From the NCBI GenBank assembly GCA_949502025.1, contig CATBCG010000022.1, forward strand, positions 1 through 35,526: a stretch of DNA of 35,526 nt, in the 5' to 3' direction. Below the pieces are notes generated by a model. The model was not told where the DNA came from and did no database searches. It worked only from the letters and a program-made list of their open reading frames with translations. Position 1 is the first letter of the stretch; the number at the start of each line of letters is the position of its first letter. The translations under genes and the position numbers were made by a program. Source of the stretch: MGBC131033 sp910585655. Its GTDB lineage: Bacteria > Bacillota > Clostridia > Lachnospirales > Lachnospiraceae. Shown here piece after piece: positions 33,160 through 35,526 of the stretch.

Positions 33160-33202
33160 TTATTTGTTCGTTCCTTTCTTCGTTCCTGTTCCAAGCGTTT
33201 GA

Positions 33203-33742
33203 TTAAAAGCTTGGAGGTGTAGATACCCAAAGCAGCTTAGCGCCGGTTTTTTCGTTTGCTTCAAGATAGTGTGTTTTTGCTGCCGTAAAGTAAAAAGACT
33301 CGCCCTTGCGTACCATATGCCGCATATTTCCCAGATGGACGATGATGCTTCCGGCAAGGATAAAACCAAACTCTTCTCCCTCATGGGGATTGTCCGGGTA
33401 AGTAGAACCGCCGGGTTCTAAGGTGAGCAAAATAGGTTCCATCTGATTTTTTTGGGCGTTGGGGATCACCCATTCAATTTTGTTGTGCAGGTCGGTATCG
33501 ATTTTTTCAAAATAATCGGACTTTTTAAATACGACCTGCTCGGAACCAGTACCGGCAAAAAATTCCTCCAGATTTGTTCCCAGGCACTGTAAAATATCGA
33601 CAAGCGTCGCGATAGAAGGAGAGTTTAAATCTCTTTCTACCTGGGAGATAAACCCCTTTGACAGCTCGGAGCGGTCGGCTAACTCCTCCTGCGTCAGTCC
33701 CTTTTGTACGCGCAGTTCTTTGATTTTCTGGCCGATTTTCAT
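33203..33742 (-). CDS. XRE-family regulator with cupin domain (polyamine-type)
   Basis: A 179-residue repressor-like protein. The helix-turn-helix covers about residues 5-60 (IKELRVQKGLTQEELADRSELSKGFISQVERD) and a cupin ligand-binding barrel about 105-178 (LEPGGSTYPDNPHEGEEFGFIL). This layout is that of PuuR-type regulators of polyamine genes. As first gene of the pot operon it most likely controls it, binding the half-sites at 33770-33797. AAAGGGGGTAC precedes the ATG. Confidence 0.9.
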   Translation of the reverse strand: MKIGQKIKELRVQKGLTQEELADRSELSKGFISQVERDLNSPSIATLVDILQCLGTNLEEFFAGTGSEQVVFKKSDYFEKIDTDLHNKIEWVIPNAQKNQMEPILLTLEPGGSTYPDNPHEGEEFGFILAGSIIVHLGNMRHMVRKGESFYFTAAKTHYLEANEKTGAKLLWVSTPPSF

Positions 33743-33769
33743 ATGTACCCCCTTTGGTGATAATGATAA

Positions 33770-33797
33770 TAAACTTTAAGTTTAGAATTAGTAAACT
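33770..33797. promoter_or_regulatory. Triple half-site operator for the pot operon
   Basis: Three half-sites in alternating orientation: TAAACT (33770-33775), TTA, AGTTTA (33779-33784), GAATTAG, TAAACT (33792-33797). They overlap the expected transcript start of the regulator-pot operon, the position for repression. Binding by the XRE-cupin protein is inferred from neighbourhood. Confidence 0.6.
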
Positions 33798-33803
33798 CTG
33801 CTT

Positions 33804-33832
33804 ATTATACACGATACCTTCCAGAAATGCAA
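33804..33832 (-). promoter_or_regulatory. Promoter of the regulator-potABCD operon
   Basis: On the minus strand TTGCAT (33832-33827), 17 bases, TATAAT (33809-33804). The transcript would begin near 33797, inside the operator. Confidence 0.75.
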
Positions 33833-33956
33833 TCCCCATTTTTCAGATTCTTTTTTCTGGTAGATGTGCTTTTTTTCAAAAGGCGGCATATATTAGTAAA
33901 AGAACGAGTGCAGCGGGACATGGATAAGCTGCACAGGAGGAAGGGAGGAAGCAGTT

Positions 33957-34466
33957 TTGCCACAGGAACTATTTCCTACTGCTATTATCAAGGCAATGAT
34001 TCCTTATGCAGATACGGGAACGGCACACTCCTTAGAGCTGCTTTTACAGACGGATGAGCTTCATACCCGGATGGGGCAGGCGAGAGCATCTTTTCAGGAA
34101 TTCCGGGAGCTGTTGTCTATGGCAGGAAGAGGAGGAGCTTTGGATAATGGGGAGACAGAAGAAGAAAACGGCGGATATGAGCTGGCAGCCAGCGAATTAG
34201 GAGGGGGAATACGAAGCAGAGGGATAGGGCAGCAGATGGATTTGGAAGGGATGATACAAGCCGTACAGGCTGTCTGCAGCCCGGAAGATCGGCAGCGGCT
34301 CGATCAGATGCTGATGTTGCTGCGTGTCAGGAGGTTTTTAAGCTCCTCTCGTGACTCGTCTACGATGTTAGAAGCGCTGACCGCTTTCCTAAGCCCGGAA
34401 CAGAAGAAGCAAATGGATGAAATGCTTCCTCTCTTGTCTATGATGATGGAGGCAAACAGCGCTTGA
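33957..34466 (+). CDS. Unrecognised helical protein with an internal SPE repeat
   Basis: A 169-residue protein starting with TTG, preceded by AAGGGAGGAAGCAG; the next in-frame ATG would remove the conserved-looking N-terminus. It is predicted largely helical and soluble. A low-complexity middle (about 60-95, Gly/Glu-rich) joins two halves. The C-terminal half holds two similar units, CSPEDRQRLDQMLMLL and LSPEQKKQMDEMLPLL, 38 residues apart. I do not recognise a family. It runs divergent from the pot operon and probably with the next gene, 78 bases on. A weak promoter (TATATT at 33889-33894) may lie upstream. Confidence 0.65.
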   Translation: MPQELFPTAIIKAMIPYADTGTAHSLELLLQTDELHTRMGQARASFQEFRELLSMAGRGGALDNGETEEENGGYELAASELGGGIRSRGIGQQMDLEGMIQAVQAVCSPEDRQRLDQMLMLLRVRRFLSSSRDSSTMLEALTAFLSPEQKKQMDEMLPLLSMMMEANSA

Positions 34467-34544
34467 TAGAGGTTTTATCCGATGGTCAGAAGGAAACAAA
34501 AAAGGGAAAACAAAAAAAGGAAAACAAAAAAAGGAGAGTGTGGC

Positions 34545-34832
34545 ATGAGTGACGTAAGCTGGATGAACCATCCTGCGATGAAGGATATTGATGCCAGGAA
34601 GCTGGCTGTGATTGTAGAATTTGTGAATGCTGTAGAAGGGAAGAGCGGAAAAGCCGCTATGCCGATTTTAATGCAGACGCAAAAAAAACTTCACGACCAG
34701 GGGTTGGAATTTACCCCGGAGGAAACCGATCTGATGATGACGATATTAACAAAAGATATGACCGCGGCAGAAAAAGCAAAAGTAGAACAAATGAAACAGA
34801 TCGTAGGGCGTTATCGAAAAAACGGAAAGTAA
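34545..34832 (+). CDS. Small unrecognised helical protein
   Basis: A 95-residue protein (MSDVSWMNHPAMKDIDARKLAVIVEF...) predicted all helical, with TPEETDLMMTILTKDMTAAEKAKVEQM echoing the SPE-helix units of the preceding protein. AAAAAGGAGAG lies 9 bases before the ATG at 34545; the ATG at 34482 opens into a Lys-rich stretch that is really the purine-rich leader. It is likely co-transcribed with the preceding gene and ends at a strong terminator. Function unknown. Confidence 0.7.
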   Translation: MSDVSWMNHPAMKDIDARKLAVIVEFVNAVEGKSGKAAMPILMQTQKKLHDQGLEFTPEETDLMMTILTKDMTAAEKAKVEQMKQIVGRYRKNGK

Positions 34833-34842
34833 AAAGCAAAGA

Positions 34843-34882
34843 CAAAAAGGGCATGGAAAAATGGTTTTTCATGTCCTTTTTG
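34843..34882. terminator. Terminator after the helical gene pair
   Basis: CAAAAAGGGCATGGAAAAA pairs with TTTTTCATGTCCTTTTTG (34843-34861 with 34865-34882, one G.U and one unpaired base), ending in a T-run. Confidence 0.85.
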
Positions 34883-34969
34883 TATAGACAGCGATCTGCT
34901 AGGTAAGGTTTTTGCTTTGTACCCAGGAAAGATAAATGTTTACGGTTAGAGGGAAGTAATTTCATATTA

Positions 34970-35009
34970 GGCGGTATAGCCCCAATTACAAGGGCTGTAC
35001 CGTCTTTTT
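34970..35009 (+). terminator. Hairpin with T-run next to the recombinase gene
   Basis: GGCGGTATAGCCC (34970-34982) pairs with GGGCTGTACCGTC (34992-35004) with wobbles, followed by TTTTT on the plus strand. It lies a few bases beyond the recombinase stop codon and may be part of the end of the integrated element. Confidence 0.55.
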
Positions 35010-35015
35010 GAGCTC

Positions 35016-35526
35016 CTATGCGCCTTGCTGTTTCGGTTGTGTGGCAGAAAGAAAATTGATTTCCCCTACAAAGTTGAAAACAATATCTACTTTCTGTACC
35101 CGTTTCCTGTCCACCTTTTCCGGCGCATGGACTATGATTTTCTTGATAAATTCATTAACGATTGCAGGGGTGAGTTCCTTTATCCCCACATACTTGCGGA
35201 TAATCGCGGCAAAGCTGTCAAAATCGCTTTTATTCTGCTCGTAGGTATCGACTTCCTGCTGGTCTGCCTTGACCTTTTCTTCCAGTTCCCGCTGTTCCGC
35301 TTCATACTCTGCGGACAGCTTCAAAAATCTGTCATGGCTGATTACCCCGCTTATGTCGTCCTCATAAATCCGCTTGAAAATACGGTCAAGTTCCGCTATC
35401 CGCTTCCACGCCTGTTCAACTTCACGCTTCCTGCGTTTCATTTCCTTTTCCGTTTCAGCGGAGCGTTGCTGATACATCATTTCATGGAAAGCCATGATGT
35501 CATCAAAGAAAAGGGCGGTCACATCA
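35016..35526 (-). CDS. Large serine recombinase, C-terminal part (partial)
   Basis: The frame is open from the window edge to a stop at 35016, giving the last 170 or so residues. It has a long coiled coil (about 90 residues, many Glu/Lys/Arg; KRRKREVEQAWKRIAELDRIF) and then YVGIKELTPAIVNEFIKKIIVH and VFNFVGEINF, the DUF4368 ending of TnpX/TndX-type recombinases. These enzymes excise and integrate conjugative or mobilisable elements. The N-terminal catalytic serine domain lies outside the window. Such genes usually sit at one end of their element, with the stop facing the attachment site. Confidence 0.88.
   Translation of the reverse strand, partial: DVTALFFDDIMAFHEMMYQQRSAETEKEMKRRKREVEQAWKRIAELDRIFKRIYEDDISGVISHDRFLKLSAEYEAEQRELEEKVKADQQEVDTYEQNKSDFDSFAAIIRKYVGIKELTPAIVNEFIKKIIVHAPEKVDRKRVQKVDIVFNFVGEINFLSATQPKQQGA

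Overview
The window looks like the chromosome of a low-to-mid-GC anaerobic Firmicute, most likely a Lachnospiraceae-type Clostridium relative. Pointers are the gene order rho - rpmE - DUF1385 - prmC - prfA, the DUF4364 and DUF6145-like genes, a zinc-binding L31, a PPi-type phosphofructokinase, a Ktr/Trk potassium pair, strong AGGAGG-like ribosome sites and sigma-A promoters that often carry an extended -10 (TGN-TATAAT). I cannot name the species. No tRNA, rRNA or CRISPR array was seen.

Left edge (1-2.5 kb): the 3' end of a group II intron (last codons of its reverse transcriptase plus domains V and VI), then an AT-rich gene for an AAA-type ATPase fused to a PD-(D/E)XK nuclease-like domain, then kptA (RNA 2'-phosphotransferase). 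Palindromes and a duplicated -10 element lie between the last two. This stretch has an accessory character.

Core (2.5-28.8 kb): an ABC-F ATPase (-), a 500-base AT-rich gap, citrate synthase, a small operon ending in dusB, a convergent PPi-type phosphofructokinase (-), engB, and a three-gene operon on the minus strand (malic enzyme, YhcC/YtqA-type radical SAM protein, DUF4364). Next come rho, rpmE, a DUF1385 protein with an extreme 400-residue low-complexity tail, prmC and prfA. A short conserved gene, a YjjG-type nucleotidase, a secreted GH5 cellulase, a second dihydrouridine synthase, ktrB/ktrA-type potassium transporter genes and a SpoU methyltransferase follow in close succession. The core closes with an ECF sigma factor and a membrane-anchored beta-propeller protein that may be its anti-sigma or sensor partner.

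Right part (28.8-35.5 kb): an 84-codon relic of another PD-(D/E)XK nuclease-type gene, then a minus-strand polyamine uptake operon (XRE-cupin regulator, potA, potB, potC, potD). A 94-base imperfect palindrome sits between potC and potD, and an array of three operator-like half-sites overlaps the operon promoter. Divergently there are two unrecognised genes, one with an internal SPE-helix repeat. The window ends inside a large serine recombinase (DUF4368 C-terminus), so an integrative element probably begins at the right edge.

Most promising for new biology: the ECF sigma / beta-propeller pair, the AAA-PD-(D/E)XK gene next to kptA with its palindromic control region, the DUF1385 tail, and the palindromic element inside the pot operon.
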